From Streptomyces sp. ASQP_92 (GTDB lineage Bacteria; Actinomycetota; Actinomycetes; Streptomycetales; Streptomycetaceae): 64,000 bases of DNA. This document shows positions 31,281 to 40,955 of the stretch, in pieces. The notes under the pieces are model-generated. The model had not been told where the DNA came from and ran no database searches. It saw only the letters and a program-made list of their open reading frames with translations. The stretch covers positions 186,001 to 250,000 of the forward strand of contig NZ_JAODUA010000003.1 in the NCBI RefSeq assembly GCF_025399895.1, read 5' to 3'. Every line of letters begins with the position of its first letter. The stretch's first letter is position 1. The position numbers and the translations under genes were made by a program.

Positions 31281-31337
31281 GGTTCCTCGCCGGGTCGGGG
31301 CTTGCGCGGTGCCGGAGTCCGCGCGGTGTCGGGTCCG

Positions 31338-32327
31338 TCAGAGCTTGCGGAGGGAGATCTTCTGGATCTTGTGGTCCGGTCCCTTGCGCACGACGAGCGT
31401 GGCGCGTCCGCGCGTGGGCGCCACATTCTCCACCAGGTTGGGCCGGTTGATGGTCCGCCAGGTCGTCCGGGCGTAGTCGAGCGCCTCCTCCTCGGAGACC
31501 TGGGTGTACTTGCGGAAGTACGAGAACGGGTTCTGGAAGGCGGTGTCGCGCAGCTTGCGGAAGCGGTTGAGGTACCAGGTCTCGATGTCCTCGGTGCGCG
31601 CGTCCACGTACACACTGAAGTCGAAGTAGTCCGCGAGGCCGACCCGGGTGCGGCCGTCCTGGCCGGGCAGGGCGGGCTGGAGGACGTTGAGGCCCTCCAC
31701 GATCAGGATGTCGGGGCGGCGCACCACGAGCCGTTCGTCCGGCACGATGTCGTAGATCAGGTGCGAGTAGACGGGTGCGGTGACCTCGTCCTTGCCCGCC
31801 TTGATGTCCGCGACGAACCGGGTCAGGGCCCGGCGGTCGTACGACTCGGGGAAGCCCTTGCGCGACATCAGACCGCGGCGCTTCAGCTCGGCCATCGGGT
31901 ACAGGAAGCCGTCGGTGGTGACGAGCTCGACCCGCGGGTGCTCGGGCCAGCGGGCCAGCAGCGCCTGGAGCAGACGGGCCACCGTCGACTTGCCGACCGC
32001 CACCGAACCCGCCACCCCTATGACGAAGGGGGTGCCGTGCTGGGTGCCGTGCCCGTTGCCCGCGTCACCGAGGAAGGTGTTGAGGGTGCCGCGCAGATTG
32101 GCGGTGGCGCCCACATAGAGATTGAGCAGCCGGGACAGCGGCAGATAGATGTCACGGACCTCGTCGAGGTCGATGACGTCGCCGAGTCCCCGCAGACGCT
32201 CGACCTCCTCGGCGGTCAGCGGCAGCGGCGTCTTGTCGCGCAGAGCGCTCCACTCCGCGCGCGTCAGGTCCACATAGGGAGTCGCCTCCGGCTTGCGGTG
32301 GGCGCTCCGGGGCGGCGAGGTGATCAC
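31338..32327 (-). CDS. coaA: Type I pantothenate kinase
   Basis: 329 aa from GTG 32327 ([21 protein letters not shown]), with GGAGA close upstream; the frame runs open far beyond, antisense to glmS, but that is codon-bias read-through. P-loop [23 protein letters not shown] and the C-terminal [10 protein letters not shown] identify the CoaA family. It phosphorylates pantothenate in CoA synthesis. It is divergent from glmS across a 135-bp gap. Confidence 0.96.
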   Translation of the reverse strand: MITSPPRSAHRKPEATPYVDLTRAEWSALRDKTPLPLTAEEVERLRGLGDVIDLDEVRDIYLPLSRLLNLYVGATANLRGTLNTFLGDAGNGHGTQHGTPFVIGVAGSVAVGKSTVARLLQALLARWPEHPRVELVTTDGFLYPMAELKRRGLMSRKGFPESYDRRALTRFVADIKAGKDEVTAPVYSHLIYDIVPDERLVVRRPDILIVEGLNVLQPALPGQDGRTRVGLADYFDFSVYVDARTEDIETWYLNRFRKLRDTAFQNPFSYFRKYTQVSEEEALDYARTTWRTINRPNLVENVAPTRGRATLVVRKGPDHKIQKISLRKL

Positions 32328-32462
32328 GTCTCCATTGTTGCGGCTGTATGACGTGCGTGGGGGGTGGGGTGGGTCACTTGCCGTAAGCCACGAAATACGG
32401 ATGAAGGGTCGCGCGCGCCCCGGTGAGGCGGAAATGGGCGGTGGCGGTCGTAGGCTGCCGCC

Positions 32463-34310
32463 ATGTGCGGAATCGTGGGTTATGTGGGCGGGCAGTCGGC
32501 GCTCGACGTCGTGGTGGCGGGTCTGAAGCGGCTTGAGTACCGCGGATACGACTCGGCCGGTGTCGCGGTCCTCGCGGACGGCGGGCTCGCCGCGGCGAAG
32601 AAGGCCGGCAAGCTGGTCAATCTGGAGAAGGCGCTCGTCGAGGCGCCCCTGCCCGCCGGGGCGACCGGCATCGGGCACACCCGGTGGGCCACGCACGGCG
32701 GCCCGACCGACGCCAACGCGCACCCGCACCTGGACAACGCCGGGCGGGTCGCCGTCGTGCACAACGGGATCATCGAGAACTTCGCCGCGCTGCGGGCCGA
32801 GCTCGCCGAGCGCGGCCACACCCTCGCCTCCGAGACGGACACCGAGGTCGTGTCCCACCTCCTGGCCGAGTGCTACTCCTCGTCCGAGGACCTGGCGGAG
32901 GCCATGCGGCAGGTGTGCCGACGCCTGGAGGGAGCGTTCACGCTGGTCGCCGTGCACGCCGACGAGCCGGACGTGGTGGTGGGCGCGCGCCGCAACTCGC
33001 CGCTCGTGGTGGGCGTCGGCGAGGGGGAGGCCTTCCTCGCCTCCGACGTCGCCGCGTTCATCGCGCACACCCGCTCCGCCATCGAGCTCGGCCAGGACCA
33101 GGTGGTGGAGCTGCGCCGGGACGGGGTGGTGGTCACCGACTTCGACGGCGCGCCCGCCGAGACCCGGTCGTACCACGTCGACTGGGACGCCTCGGCCGCC
33201 GAGAAGGGCGGCTACGACTACTTCATGCTGAAGGAGATCGCCGAGCAGCCCAAGGCGGTCGCCGACACGCTGCTCGGACGCATCGACGCGGCGGGCTCGC
33301 TGACCCTGGACGAGCTGCGGATCCCGCACGCGGTGCTGCGCGAGATCGACAAGGTCGTCGTCGTGGCGTGCGGGACGGCCCACCACGCGGGCATGATCGC
33401 GAAGCTGGCGATCGAGCACTGGACGCGGATCCCGTGCGAGACCGAGCTGGCCAGCGAGTTCCGCTACCGCGACCCGATCCTCGACCAGCGCACCCTGGTC
33501 ATCGCCATCTCGCAGTCCGGCGAGACCATGGACACCCTGATGGCGCTGCGGCACGCCCGCGAGCAGGGCGCGAAGGTCCTCGCGATCTGCAACACCAACG
33601 GCTCGACGATCCCGCGCGAGTCGGACGCGGTCCTCTACACCCACGCGGGCCCCGAGGTGGCGGTCGCCTCGACCAAGGCGTTCCTCACCCAGCTGGTGGC
33701 CTGCTACCTCGTCGCGCTGTACCTCGGCCAGGTGCGCGGCACCAAGTGGGGAGACGAGATCGGGGACGTGGTGCGCGACCTCGCGGAGATCGCCACCGAG
33801 GTCGACCGGGTGCTCGAAACCATGGAGCCCGTACGGGAGTTGGCGCGCTCGCTGGCCGCCAAGAACACGGTGCTCTTCCTCGGCCGGCACGTGGGCTACC
33901 CGGTCGCGCTCGAAGGCGCGCTCAAGCTCAAGGAGCTGGCGTACATGCACGCGGAGGGGTTCGCGGCGGGCGAGCTCAAGCACGGGCCGATCGCGCTGAT
34001 CGAGGAGGATCTGCCGGTGGTCGTCGTGGTGCCGTCGCCGCGCGGGCGGTCGGTCCTGCACGACAAGATCGTGTCCAACATCCAGGAGATCCGGGCCCGG
34101 GGGGCGCGCACGATCGTGATCGCGGAGGAGGGGGACGAGGCGGTGGTGCCGTACGCCGACCACCTCATCCGTATCCCCGCCACGCCCACGCTGCTCCAGC
34201 CCTTGGTGGCGACCGTGCCGCTCCAGGTCTTCGCCTGCGAGCTGGCGACGGCCCGGGGGAACGAGGTCGATCAGCCGCGCAACCTGGCGAAGTCGGTGAC
34301 GGTGGAGTGA
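32463..34310 (+). CDS. glmS: Glutamine-fructose-6-phosphate aminotransferase
   Basis: 615 aa. The N-terminal glutaminase starts MCGIVGYVG, with Cys2 as nucleophile, and has GHTRWATHG. Two SIS domains follow ([33 protein letters not shown]), and it ends LAKSVTVE. It makes glucosamine-6-phosphate. No glmS ribozyme is seen in the 135-bp leader. The stop codon lies inside a 42-bp tandem duplication. Confidence 0.97.
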   Translation: MCGIVGYVGGQSALDVVVAGLKRLEYRGYDSAGVAVLADGGLAAAKKAGKLVNLEKALVEAPLPAGATGIGHTRWATHGGPTDANAHPHLDNAGRVAVVHNGIIENFAALRAELAERGHTLASETDTEVVSHLLAECYSSSEDLAEAMRQVCRRLEGAFTLVAVHADEPDVVVGARRNSPLVVGVGEGEAFLASDVAAFIAHTRSAIELGQDQVVELRRDGVVVTDFDGAPAETRSYHVDWDASAAEKGGYDYFMLKEIAEQPKAVADTLLGRIDAAGSLTLDELRIPHAVLREIDKVVVVACGTAHHAGMIAKLAIEHWTRIPCETELASEFRYRDPILDQRTLVIAISQSGETMDTLMALRHAREQGAKVLAICNTNGSTIPRESDAVLYTHAGPEVAVASTKAFLTQLVACYLVALYLGQVRGTKWGDEIGDVVRDLAEIATEVDRVLETMEPVRELARSLAAKNTVLFLGRHVGYPVALEGALKLKELAYMHAEGFAAGELKHGPIALIEEDLPVVVVVPSPRGRSVLHDKIVSNIQEIRARGARTIVIAEEGDEAVVPYADHLIRIPATPTLLQPLVATVPLQVFACELATARGNEVDQPRNLAKSVTVE

Positions 34311-34460
34311 GGGTCGGGGGGTGCTGGGGGGTGGCGTGCGGGAGTGGAGTGAGAGTCGGGGGGTGCTGGGGGGTGGCGTGCGGGAGCGATGGGGAGTCGG
34401 TCAGTGGTGGGTGGAGTGAGGCAGCGATGGGGAGTCGGTCAGTGGTGGGTGGAGTGAGGC
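34303..34460 (+). repeat. Two consecutive tandem duplications after glmS
   Basis: A 42-bp unit occurs twice (34303-34344, 34345-34386; one mismatch), the first copy containing the glmS TGA. A 38-bp unit then occurs twice without mismatch (34385-34422, 34423-34460). Both are G-rich on the plus strand and share the word GGAGTGAG. They fill the gap before acpS. Confidence 0.95.
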
Positions 34461-34487
34461 AGCGGCAGTGACAGGGGGATGTGGGCA

Positions 34488-34856
34488 GTGATCATCGGTG
34501 TTGGCATCGACGTGGCGGAGATCGAACGGTTCGGGCAGTCCATCGCCCGGACCCCGGCCATGCTTCAACGGCTGTTCGTGGAAAGCGAGTTGATACTCCC
34601 CGGAGGCGAACGGCGCGGGGTGGCGTCGCTGGCCGTCCGCTTCGCCGCGAAGGAGGCCCTCGCGAAGGCGCTGGGGGCGCCGGCGGGGCTGCTGTGGACG
34701 GACGCGGAGGTGTATGTGGAGGGGAGCGGGCAGCCGCGGCTTCGGGTGCGGGGGTCTGTGGCGGCGCGGGCGGCGGAGCTGGGGGTTCGGCACTGGCATG
34801 TTTCGCTCAGCCATGATGCGGGGGTGGCGTCGGCGGTGGTGATCGCGGAGGGCTAG
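34488..34856 (+). CDS. acpS: Holo-[acyl-carrier-protein] synthase
   Basis: 122 aa from GTG 34488, favoured because the GGGGG at 34474-34478 is then nine bases away; ATG 34479 would touch it. It transfers 4'-phosphopantetheine from CoA to acyl carrier proteins. The Mg-binding motifs [12 protein letters not shown] and [11 protein letters not shown] are complete, and [19 protein letters not shown] ends the protein. The neighbour order glmS-acpS-nnr is the Streptomyces one. Confidence 0.96.
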   Translation: MIIGVGIDVAEIERFGQSIARTPAMLQRLFVESELILPGGERRGVASLAVRFAAKEALAKALGAPAGLLWTDAEVYVEGSGQPRLRVRGSVAARAAELGVRHWHVSLSHDAGVASAVVIAEG

Positions 34857-35007
34857 GGGCCCTCGCTTCTCGGGGGTGCCGCCCTGCCCTCGGCCGGGCC
34901 CTGCTCCTCAAACGCCGGAGGGGCTGGGGTGGGGGCTCGTTCGTCCTCGGGGAGGGGGCTGGGGCGTGCGGTTCCTTGAGCCCCTGCACCCTCTTGACTC
35001 GGCACCC

Positions 35008-35391
35008 TCTCGACCCTGCGGGAGTGGTCGCTTTTTGCGCAGTTCCCCGCGCCCCTGAAAACCTGCCTTCGTCCGCGGGCCGTGGTCGCTTCTGCGCAGT
35101 TCCCCGCGCCCCTGAAACCCGCTCGCGTCTGCGGACCGTGGTCGCTTCTCGCGCAGTTCCTCGCGCCCCTTAACTGCTCGGTGCCGGTCGGCATCGAGGC
35201 ACCTCAGCCCGTCCGGCGTTTGAGGACGAGCGCCCTTTAGGCGCGATACGGGGTCTGGGGCGGAGCCCCAGAGGTCCCGGAACCCTCCAACCCTGGGCCT
35301 ACGGGCGGGTGGGTGGGCAAAGGTGCTCGGGGTCTGGGGCGGAGCCCCAGGGGGTCGGAGCCAGCCACCCCCTGCACGGGTGGGTGGGTGG
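35008..35391 (-). repeat. Intergenic repeat block R2
   Basis: Within the gap 34857-35452 and in reverse orientation: three module C units (cores GCGCAGTTCCCCGCGCCCC from 35037, about 35095 and about 35151, the last with one change), then module B with its palindrome GGGGCGGAGCCCC (ending ~35271), then one and a half module D units (rich in GGGTGGGTGGG). A partial module B remnant lies near 34902-34922. No gene is seen here. Confidence 0.88.
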
Positions 35392-35452
35392 TGCGCCCCC
35401 AGGGGAGGGCCGTGGGTTTCGGGGTGGGGCGGGGTGGGGGAGAGTGGGCGGC

Positions 35453-36910
35453 ATGCGTACTGCCTACGACGTCGACACCGTTCGGGCCGCCGAGGCCGAC
35501 CTCATGGCCCACCGACCCCCCGGCACGCTCATGCAGCGCGCCGCCGCCGGCCTCGCAGCCGCCTGCGCGAACATGCTGGGCCGGGTCTACGGCGCCCGCG
35601 TCGTCCTGCTCGTCGGCAGCGGCGACAACGGCGGCGACGCCCTGTACGCCGGAGCCCGCCTGGCCCGCAGGGGCGCCGGCGTCAGCGCGGTCCTGCTCAA
35701 CCCCGACCGCGCCCACCCCGAGGGCCTCGCCGCGCTGGAGCGGGCGGGCGGCCGGGTCGCCGACGACCCGTTCGAGGTACTGGCCGCCGCCGACCTCGTA
35801 CTGGACGGCATCGTCGGCATCGGAGGCCGCGGCGGCCTGCGCCCCGACGCCGTCCCGCTGGCCCGCGCGGCCCGCGGCTCGAACGCGTTGATCGTCGCCG
35901 TGGACCTGCCCAGCGGCGTGGACGCGGACACCGGCGAGGTACCGGGCGAGGCGCTGCGGGCGGACGCGACCATCACGTTCGGGGCGTACAAGCCTGGCCT
36001 GCTCATCGACCCCGCGCGGGAGTACGCGGGCGCGGTGCACATCGTCCCGATCGGCCTCGACCTGCCCTCCGTACCGGCGGTCGAGGCGCTCCAACACACC
36101 GACGTGGCCGACCTGTTGCCCACCCCGGGCGCGGAGAGCGACAAGTACCGGCGGGGGGTCGTCGGGGTCGTCGCCGGGTCGGCCCGCTATCCGGGGGCGG
36201 CGGTCCTGGCGGTCGCGGGGGCGCTGCGGGGCGGCGCGGGCGCGGTGCGCTACGTCGGGCCCGGCGGCGACGCGGTGATCGCGCGCTTCCCCGAGACCCT
36301 GGTGTCGGACGGCTCGCCCGCGAAGGCCGGTCGGGTGCAGGCATGGGTGGTGGGCCCCGGACTCGGCGACGGCCCGGGCGTCGAGGAGGTGCTCGCATCC
36401 GACGTGCCGGCCCTGGTGGACGCGGACGGCCTGCACGGCCTGGACCCCGAGGTCGTACGGGCCCGTTCGGCGGCCACCCTGCTCACCCCGCACGCGGGGG
36501 AGGCGGCGGCGCTGCTCGGGGTCGCGCGCGAGGAGGTGGAGGCGGGGCGGCTCGCCTCGGTGCGTGAGCTGGCCTCGCGGTACGGGGCGACCGTCCTGCT
36601 GAAGGGCTCGACCACGCTGGTCGCGGACGCGGAGGGCGGCCCGGTCCGGGTCAACCCGACCGGTACGCCCTGGCTGGCCACGGCCGGCAGCGGTGACGTC
36701 CTGTCCGGCCTGACGGGCTCGCTGCTCGCGACGGGGTTGCGGGCGGGGGACGCGGCGGCGGTGGGGGCGTATCTCCATGGTCTGGCGGGGCGCCGGGCCG
36801 CGGGGGGTGGGCCTGTGACGGCGTTCGGGGTGGCCGAGGCGGTGGGCGGGGTCTGGCGTGACGTGGCGACCCCGGCCGGCCGGCGCCCCCCGCGACAAAA
36901 CCAGCCCTGA
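35453..36910 (+). CDS. nnr: Bifunctional NAD(P)H-hydrate epimerase / ADP-dependent dehydratase
   Basis: 485 aa from ATG 35453. It repairs hydrated NAD(P)H. The epimerase domain (about 1-210) has LVGSGDNGGDALYAGA and VDLPSGVDADTGEV. The dehydratase domain (about 220-480) is ribokinase-like, with LLTPHAGEAAALLG, NPTGTPWLATAGSGDVLSG and its catalytic Asp. The fused form (NnrE-NnrD) is common in actinobacteria. It is isolated between two large repeat blocks, so it is probably transcribed alone. Confidence 0.95.
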   Translation: MRTAYDVDTVRAAEADLMAHRPPGTLMQRAAAGLAAACANMLGRVYGARVVLLVGSGDNGGDALYAGARLARRGAGVSAVLLNPDRAHPEGLAALERAGGRVADDPFEVLAAADLVLDGIVGIGGRGGLRPDAVPLARAARGSNALIVAVDLPSGVDADTGEVPGEALRADATITFGAYKPGLLIDPAREYAGAVHIVPIGLDLPSVPAVEALQHTDVADLLPTPGAESDKYRRGVVGVVAGSARYPGAAVLAVAGALRGGAGAVRYVGPGGDAVIARFPETLVSDGSPAKAGRVQAWVVGPGLGDGPGVEEVLASDVPALVDADGLHGLDPEVVRARSAATLLTPHAGEAAALLGVAREEVEAGRLASVRELASRYGATVLLKGSTTLVADAEGGPVRVNPTGTPWLATAGSGDVLSGLTGSLLATGLRAGDAAAVGAYLHGLAGRRAAGGGPVTAFGVAEAVGGVWRDVATPAGRRPPRQNQP

Positions 36911-36924
36911 GCGCGCCCCACCCC

Positions 36925-37332
36925 CTGCGCCCCTGAACCCCGTCTTCGTCTGCAGGCCGCAGGTGGCTGGTCGCGCAGTTCCCCGCGCCCCTAACCCCTC
37001 TCGATCCTGCGGGCCGTGGTCGCTTTTCGCGCAGTTCCCCGCGCCCCCAGGAAACCCGTCTTTGTCTGCGGGCCGCAGGTGGCTGGTCGCGCAGTTCCCC
37101 GCGCCCCTTAACTGCTCGTTGCGGGCCCGCACGGGCAACCTCAGCCCGTCCGGCGATTGAGGACGAGCGCCGTTCAGGCGCGAACGGGGTCTGGGGCGGA
37201 GCCCCAGGGGGCCGGAACCCTCCAACCCTGCGCTTACGGGCGGGTGGGTGGGCGAGGTGCCTCGGGGTCTGGGGCGGAGCCCCAGGAGGGGCCGGAACCA
37301 TCCAACCCCGCTGCACGGGCGGGTGGGTGGGA
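36925..37332 (-). repeat. Intergenic repeat block R3
   Basis: Reverse orientation, in the gap 36911-37446: module C cores at 36973-36992, 37029-37047 and 37089-37108 (spacings 56 and 60 bp), module B at about 37139-37207, then module D with GGGGCGGAGCCCC again near 37285 and a partial D to 37332. It has the same module order as R2 and R5. Confidence 0.88.
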
Positions 37333-37339
37333 AAACGCC

Positions 37340-37394
37340 CCCCGGATCCGGGGCGGGGGCCCGGTCACCCGGGGGTGGCCCACCCCCGGGTGAC
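37340..37394. terminator. Pair of palindromes after nnr repeat block
   Basis: CCCCGGATCCGGGG (37340-37353) is followed by a perfect palindrome with 15-bp arms and one central base (37364-37378 and 37380-37394). As RNA it gives a stem of 14 pairs with a 3-nt loop on either strand. It may terminate read-through from the repeat block before the L,D-transpeptidase gene. Confidence 0.65.
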
Positions 37395-37446
37395 AACCCC
37401 CGCGCGGCTTCCGCGACACGCCCAACACGCCAGGTTCCCTGAACCC

Positions 37447-38406
37447 ATGGAATATGGACAAAAAAGGCAAATGCCGCCAAAGCTTAAGAGGCGTCGAGCG
37501 GGAGCCACCTACGGCCTCGTACTCGCGGCCGCGCTCACACTCGGCGCCGCACCGCAGGTGGCCACGCCGCCACCTCCACCCCCCGCCCGCCCCGCGGCCC
37601 CCGCCCCCGCCCCCGCCGCCCCCGGCGACCCCGACGTGCTCGTGCCCGGCATCGCGCCGGACGCGCAGGCGGGGCCGTTGGACACCCCCGACCAGGTGCT
37701 GCCGCCCCTCGTGTACGAGCCGGCGGCCGACGAGGACGCGGTGGAGCCGGCCGCGGCCCCCGCGGATGCCTACCGCCTCGTCGAGTACGTACCGCAGGGC
37801 GAACTCACCGCGAAGCCGGGCAGTTGCACCGCCAGGACCGGGCCCTACCAGCGGCAGGTCGAGCGCTGGCTGCGGCTCGCGGTGGACGGCAGGCAGTCCG
37901 CCGCCGACTGCGCCGCGATCCGCGCGTTCCAGCAGGCGCAGGGCATTTCACCGGCGATCGGCTTCGCGGGGCCGGTCACCTGGTCGCGGATGCAGTTCCT
38001 GTCGGCCCGTAGGAACCCCAACGCCGCGCACAAGTGCCCCGTCAAGGCGCAGCGGGTGGCGTGCGTGGATCTGACGCGGCAGTTGATGTGGGTGCAGACC
38101 GGGACGAAGGTGGTGTTCGGGCCGGTGCCGATCCGCAGCGGACGGGCCTCCATGCCCACCCGGGGTGGCTGGCACAAGGTGTACTGGCGCCACAAGAATC
38201 ACTGGTCGACGATCTACCACCAGTCCATGCCCTACGCCCAGTTCTTCGACGGCGGCCAGGCCTTCCACGCCATCTACCACAGCGTGTACACCTCGGTCGG
38301 CAGCCAGGGCTGTGTCAACCTCGGTCTGGCCGACGCCCGCAAGCTCTGGGACGTCCTGCGCAAGGGCGACGGCGTCTATGTGTGGGGGCACCGGGACGGC
38401 ACCTGA
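37447..38406 (+). CDS. L,D-transpeptidase (YkuD) with peptidoglycan-binding domain
   Basis: 319 aa from ATG 37447; ATG 37471, with AAGG just before it, would give 311 aa. Its basic N-terminus and hydrophobic stretch (TYGLVLAAALTLGAAP) make a signal peptide or anchor, then a Pro/Ala linker, a peptidoglycan-binding region (about 135-180) and the YkuD domain. Active-site residues are His274 in FHAIYHS and Cys289 in GSQGCVN. It probably makes 3-3 cross-links in peptidoglycan. It sits next to alr in a cell-wall neighbourhood. Confidence 0.9.
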   Translation: MEYGQKRQMPPKLKRRRAGATYGLVLAAALTLGAAPQVATPPPPPPARPAAPAPAPAAPGDPDVLVPGIAPDAQAGPLDTPDQVLPPLVYEPAADEDAVEPAAAPADAYRLVEYVPQGELTAKPGSCTARTGPYQRQVERWLRLAVDGRQSAADCAAIRAFQQAQGISPAIGFAGPVTWSRMQFLSARRNPNAAHKCPVKAQRVACVDLTRQLMWVQTGTKVVFGPVPIRSGRASMPTRGGWHKVYWRHKNHWSTIYHQSMPYAQFFDGGQAFHAIYHSVYTSVGSQGCVNLGLADARKLWDVLRKGDGVYVWGHRDGT

Positions 38407-38484
38407 GCCCGCCGCCGGGCCCGCCCGGGCGGTGTGGTCCGCGGCACAATCCGCGTACCCGTGCGCTCTGAGAGACTGGGCGCG

Positions 38485-39642
38485 ATGACCGCGAAGACTC
38501 AGAACCCCGCCGTGCGCGCCCGCGCCGAGATCGACCTCGGCGCGCTGCGTGCCAACGTGCGTACGCTGCGCGCCCGTTCGTCCGGCGCGCAGCTCATGGC
38601 CGTGGTGAAGGCGGACGCGTACGGGCACGGCGCGGTGCCGTGCGCGCGGGCGGCGCGGCAGGCGGGCGCCGCCTGGATCGGCACCGCCACCCCCGACGAG
38701 GCGCTCGCCCTGCGTGCGGCCGGCATCGAGGGCCCCATGATGTGCTGGCTGTGGACGCCCGGCGGCCCCTGGCGCGAGGCGATCGAGGCGGACATCGACG
38801 TCTCGGTGAGCGGGATGTGGGCGCTGCGCGAGGTCACCGAGGCGGCCCGCGCCGCGGGACGCACGGCCAGGATCCAGCTCAAGGCCGACACCGGCCTCGG
38901 CCGCAACGGCTGCCAGCCCGCCGACTGGCCGGAACTGGTGCACGCGGCGCTCGCCGCCCCCGAGGTGACGGTCACCGGACTGTGGTCCCACCTGGCCTGC
39001 GCCGACGAGCCGGGCCACCCCTCGATCGCCGCCCAGCTCACGGCGTTCGAGGAGATGCTCGGCTTCGCGGAGAAGGCGGGCGTCACCCCCGAGGTGCGGC
39101 ACATCGCCAACTCCCCGGCCACCTTGACCCTCCCCGAGTCGCACTACGACCTCGTGCGCACCGGCATCGCCATGTACGGCGTCTCGCCCTCGCCCGAGTT
39201 GGGCACCGCCCGCGAGCTCGGCCTGCGGCCCGTCATGACGCTCTCCGCCTCGGTCGCGCTGAGCAAGCACGTTCCGGCGGGTCACGGCGTCAGTTACGGG
39301 CACCACTACGTCACGGAGCGCGAGACCACCCTGGGCCTGGTGCCGCTCGGTTACGCCGACGGCATCCCGCGGCACGCCTCGGGGCGCGGTCCGGTTCTGG
39401 TGGGCGGGAAAGTGCGTACCGCGGCGGGCCGCGTTGCCATGGACCAGTTCGTGGTCGACCTTGAGGGGGACACGGTCGAGCCGGGCGCCCGGGCCGTGCT
39501 GTTCGGGCCGGGCGACGAGGGGGAGCCGACCGCCGAGGACTGGGCGCGGGCGGCCGACACCATCGCCTACGAGATCGTGACGCGCATCGGTGCGCGGGTG
39601 CCCCGCGTCTATACGCACGAGCGGGACGACGAGGACGCGTAG
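38485..39642 (+). CDS. alr: Alanine racemase
   Basis: 385 aa from ATG 38485. The PLP lysine is Lys42 in VVKADAYGHG, and the catalytic tyrosine region is HGVSYGHHYVTE. It makes D-alanine for peptidoglycan. It ends RVYTHERDDEDA; the stop codon is inside a 24-bp tandem duplication (39633-39676). The alpha/beta-hydrolase and tsaE genes follow in the same direction. Confidence 0.97.
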   Translation: MTAKTQNPAVRARAEIDLGALRANVRTLRARSSGAQLMAVVKADAYGHGAVPCARAARQAGAAWIGTATPDEALALRAAGIEGPMMCWLWTPGGPWREAIEADIDVSVSGMWALREVTEAARAAGRTARIQLKADTGLGRNGCQPADWPELVHAALAAPEVTVTGLWSHLACADEPGHPSIAAQLTAFEEMLGFAEKAGVTPEVRHIANSPATLTLPESHYDLVRTGIAMYGVSPSPELGTARELGLRPVMTLSASVALSKHVPAGHGVSYGHHYVTERETTLGLVPLGYADGIPRHASGRGPVLVGGKVRTAAGRVAMDQFVVDLEGDTVEPGARAVLFGPGDEGEPTAEDWARAADTIAYEIVTRIGARVPRVYTHERDDEDA

Positions 39643-39676
39643 GCGCGTAGACGCATGGACGCGTAGGCGCGTGGAC
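39633..39676 (+). repeat. 24-bp tandem duplication across the alr stop
   Basis: GGACGCGTAGGCGCGT occurs at 39633 and again at 39657, with a period of 24 bp. The first copy contains the alr TAG. Confidence 0.85.
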
Positions 39677-39719
39677 GAGGACGAGTAAGAGACGGCTACG
39701 AGCAGGAGCGGAGCGGCAC

Positions 39720-40955
39720 GTGAGCGAGACCAGCACGGGGGACGCCGTCGTATCCGCGGTCCAGGAGGCGCAGGCGGCGGTGGGCACATGGCGCCTGGCC
39801 TCGATCGCGGGGGCCGCGATAGGCGTGGTCGCGGCGGGCGCGGCGGCCGGCGTCGCCATAGAGCGGCTCACCGTCGGGCGCGGGATGCGCAGGAAGGCGC
39901 GGCTCGCCCTGGACGCGTCGGGGCCGTACGGGGCGCTGCGGGGCACGCCGGGCAAGGCGGTCGCCGACGACGGGACCGTCCTGTACTACGAGAGCGACGA
40001 GGTCGAGCCGGAGGCGGGCGCCAACGCCCCGCGCAAGCGCAGGCTCTTCGGGCGCAAGGTCCCGGCCCCGGTCACCGTGGTGTTCTCGCACGGCTACTGC
40101 CTCAACCAGGACTCCTGGCACTTCCAACGGGCGGCCCTGCGCGGAGTGCTGCGCACGGTGCACTGGGACCAGCGCAGCCACGGCCGCTCGGACCGCGGCA
40201 GGTCCCAGCGCGAGGGCGTCCCGGTCGACATCGACCGGCTGGGGCGCGATCTGAAGACGGTCATCGACGCGGCCGCGCCCCAGGGCCCGCTCGTCCTCGT
40301 CGGCCACTCCATGGGCGGCATGACGATCATGGCCCTGGCCGACCAGTACCCCGAACTGATCCGGGACCGTGTCGTCGGCGTCGCCTTCGTGGGAACGTCC
40401 TCGGGCAGGCTGGGCGAGGTCAACTACGGGCTCCCGGTGGCCGGGGTCAACGCGGTGCGCCGGGTGCTGCCGGGCGTGCTCAAGGCGCTGGGCTCCCAGG
40501 CCGAGCTGGTGGAGCGGGGCCGCCGGGCGACGGCCGACCTGTTCGCGGGCATGATCAAGCGCTACTCGTTCTCCTCGCGGGACGTCGACCCGGCGGTCGC
40601 CCGGTTCGCCGAGCGGATGATCGAGAGCACCCCGATCGACGTGGTCGCGGAGTTCTACCCGGCCTTCTCCGACCACGACAAGACGGCCGCGCTCGCGATC
40701 TTCGCGGAGGTCCCCGTCCTGGTCCTGGCCGGCGACCGCGACCTGGTCACGCCCAGCTCGCACAGCGAGGCCATCGCCGATCTGCTGCCCGACGCCGAAC
40801 TGGTCATCGTGCCGGACGGCGGACACCTGGTGATGCTGGAGCACCCCGAGACGGTCACCGACCGCCTCGCGGATCTCCTGGCCCGGGTCGGGGCGGTGCC
40901 GCAGGCCGCTAACGTTGGGACGTATGGAAGCACCGCACAGCAGCCCGGCGGCTGA
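39720..40955 (+). CDS. Alpha/beta hydrolase
   Basis: 411 aa from GTG 39720. An N-terminal segment with a hydrophobic stretch (IAGAAIGVVAAGAAAGVAI, about residues 30-48) suggests membrane anchoring. The hydrolase core has the oxyanion HGYCLNQDSW, nucleophile GHSMGG, acid Asp in GDRDLVTP and catalytic His in GGHLVMLEHPE. The substrate is unknown. Its end overlaps tsaE by 32 bp, and the alr-hydrolase-tsaE order is a fixed actinobacterial one. Confidence 0.9.
   Translation: MSETSTGDAVVSAVQEAQAAVGTWRLASIAGAAIGVVAAGAAAGVAIERLTVGRGMRRKARLALDASGPYGALRGTPGKAVADDGTVLYYESDEVEPEAGANAPRKRRLFGRKVPAPVTVVFSHGYCLNQDSWHFQRAALRGVLRTVHWDQRSHGRSDRGRSQREGVPVDIDRLGRDLKTVIDAAAPQGPLVLVGHSMGGMTIMALADQYPELIRDRVVGVAFVGTSSGRLGEVNYGLPVAGVNAVRRVLPGVLKALGSQAELVERGRRATADLFAGMIKRYSFSSRDVDPAVARFAERMIESTPIDVVAEFYPAFSDHDKTAALAIFAEVPVLVLAGDRDLVTPSSHSEAIADLLPDAELVIVPDGGHLVMLEHPETVTDRLADLLARVGAVPQAANVGTYGSTAQQPGG

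Noticed and set aside
32328..32462. glmS ribozyme or riboswitch
   Set aside because: The gap is 135 bp between divergent genes and shows no ribozyme-like core; glmS ribozymes are typical of Firmicutes.
32328..34163. A coaA frame extending ~600 codons upstream, antisense to glmS
   Set aside because: CoaA has its family N-terminus and ribosome binding site at 32327; the extension is read-through opposite glmS.
34857..35452. Short plus-strand frames in repeat block R2
   Set aside because: They consist of repeat translation (FCAVPRAPE and the like), found wherever module C occurs; no ribosome binding site.
35237..37480. A long minus-strand frame across nnr and both repeat blocks
   Set aside because: It runs through repeat modules and antisense to nnr; peptide repeats such as AQFPAP reflect the DNA repeats.
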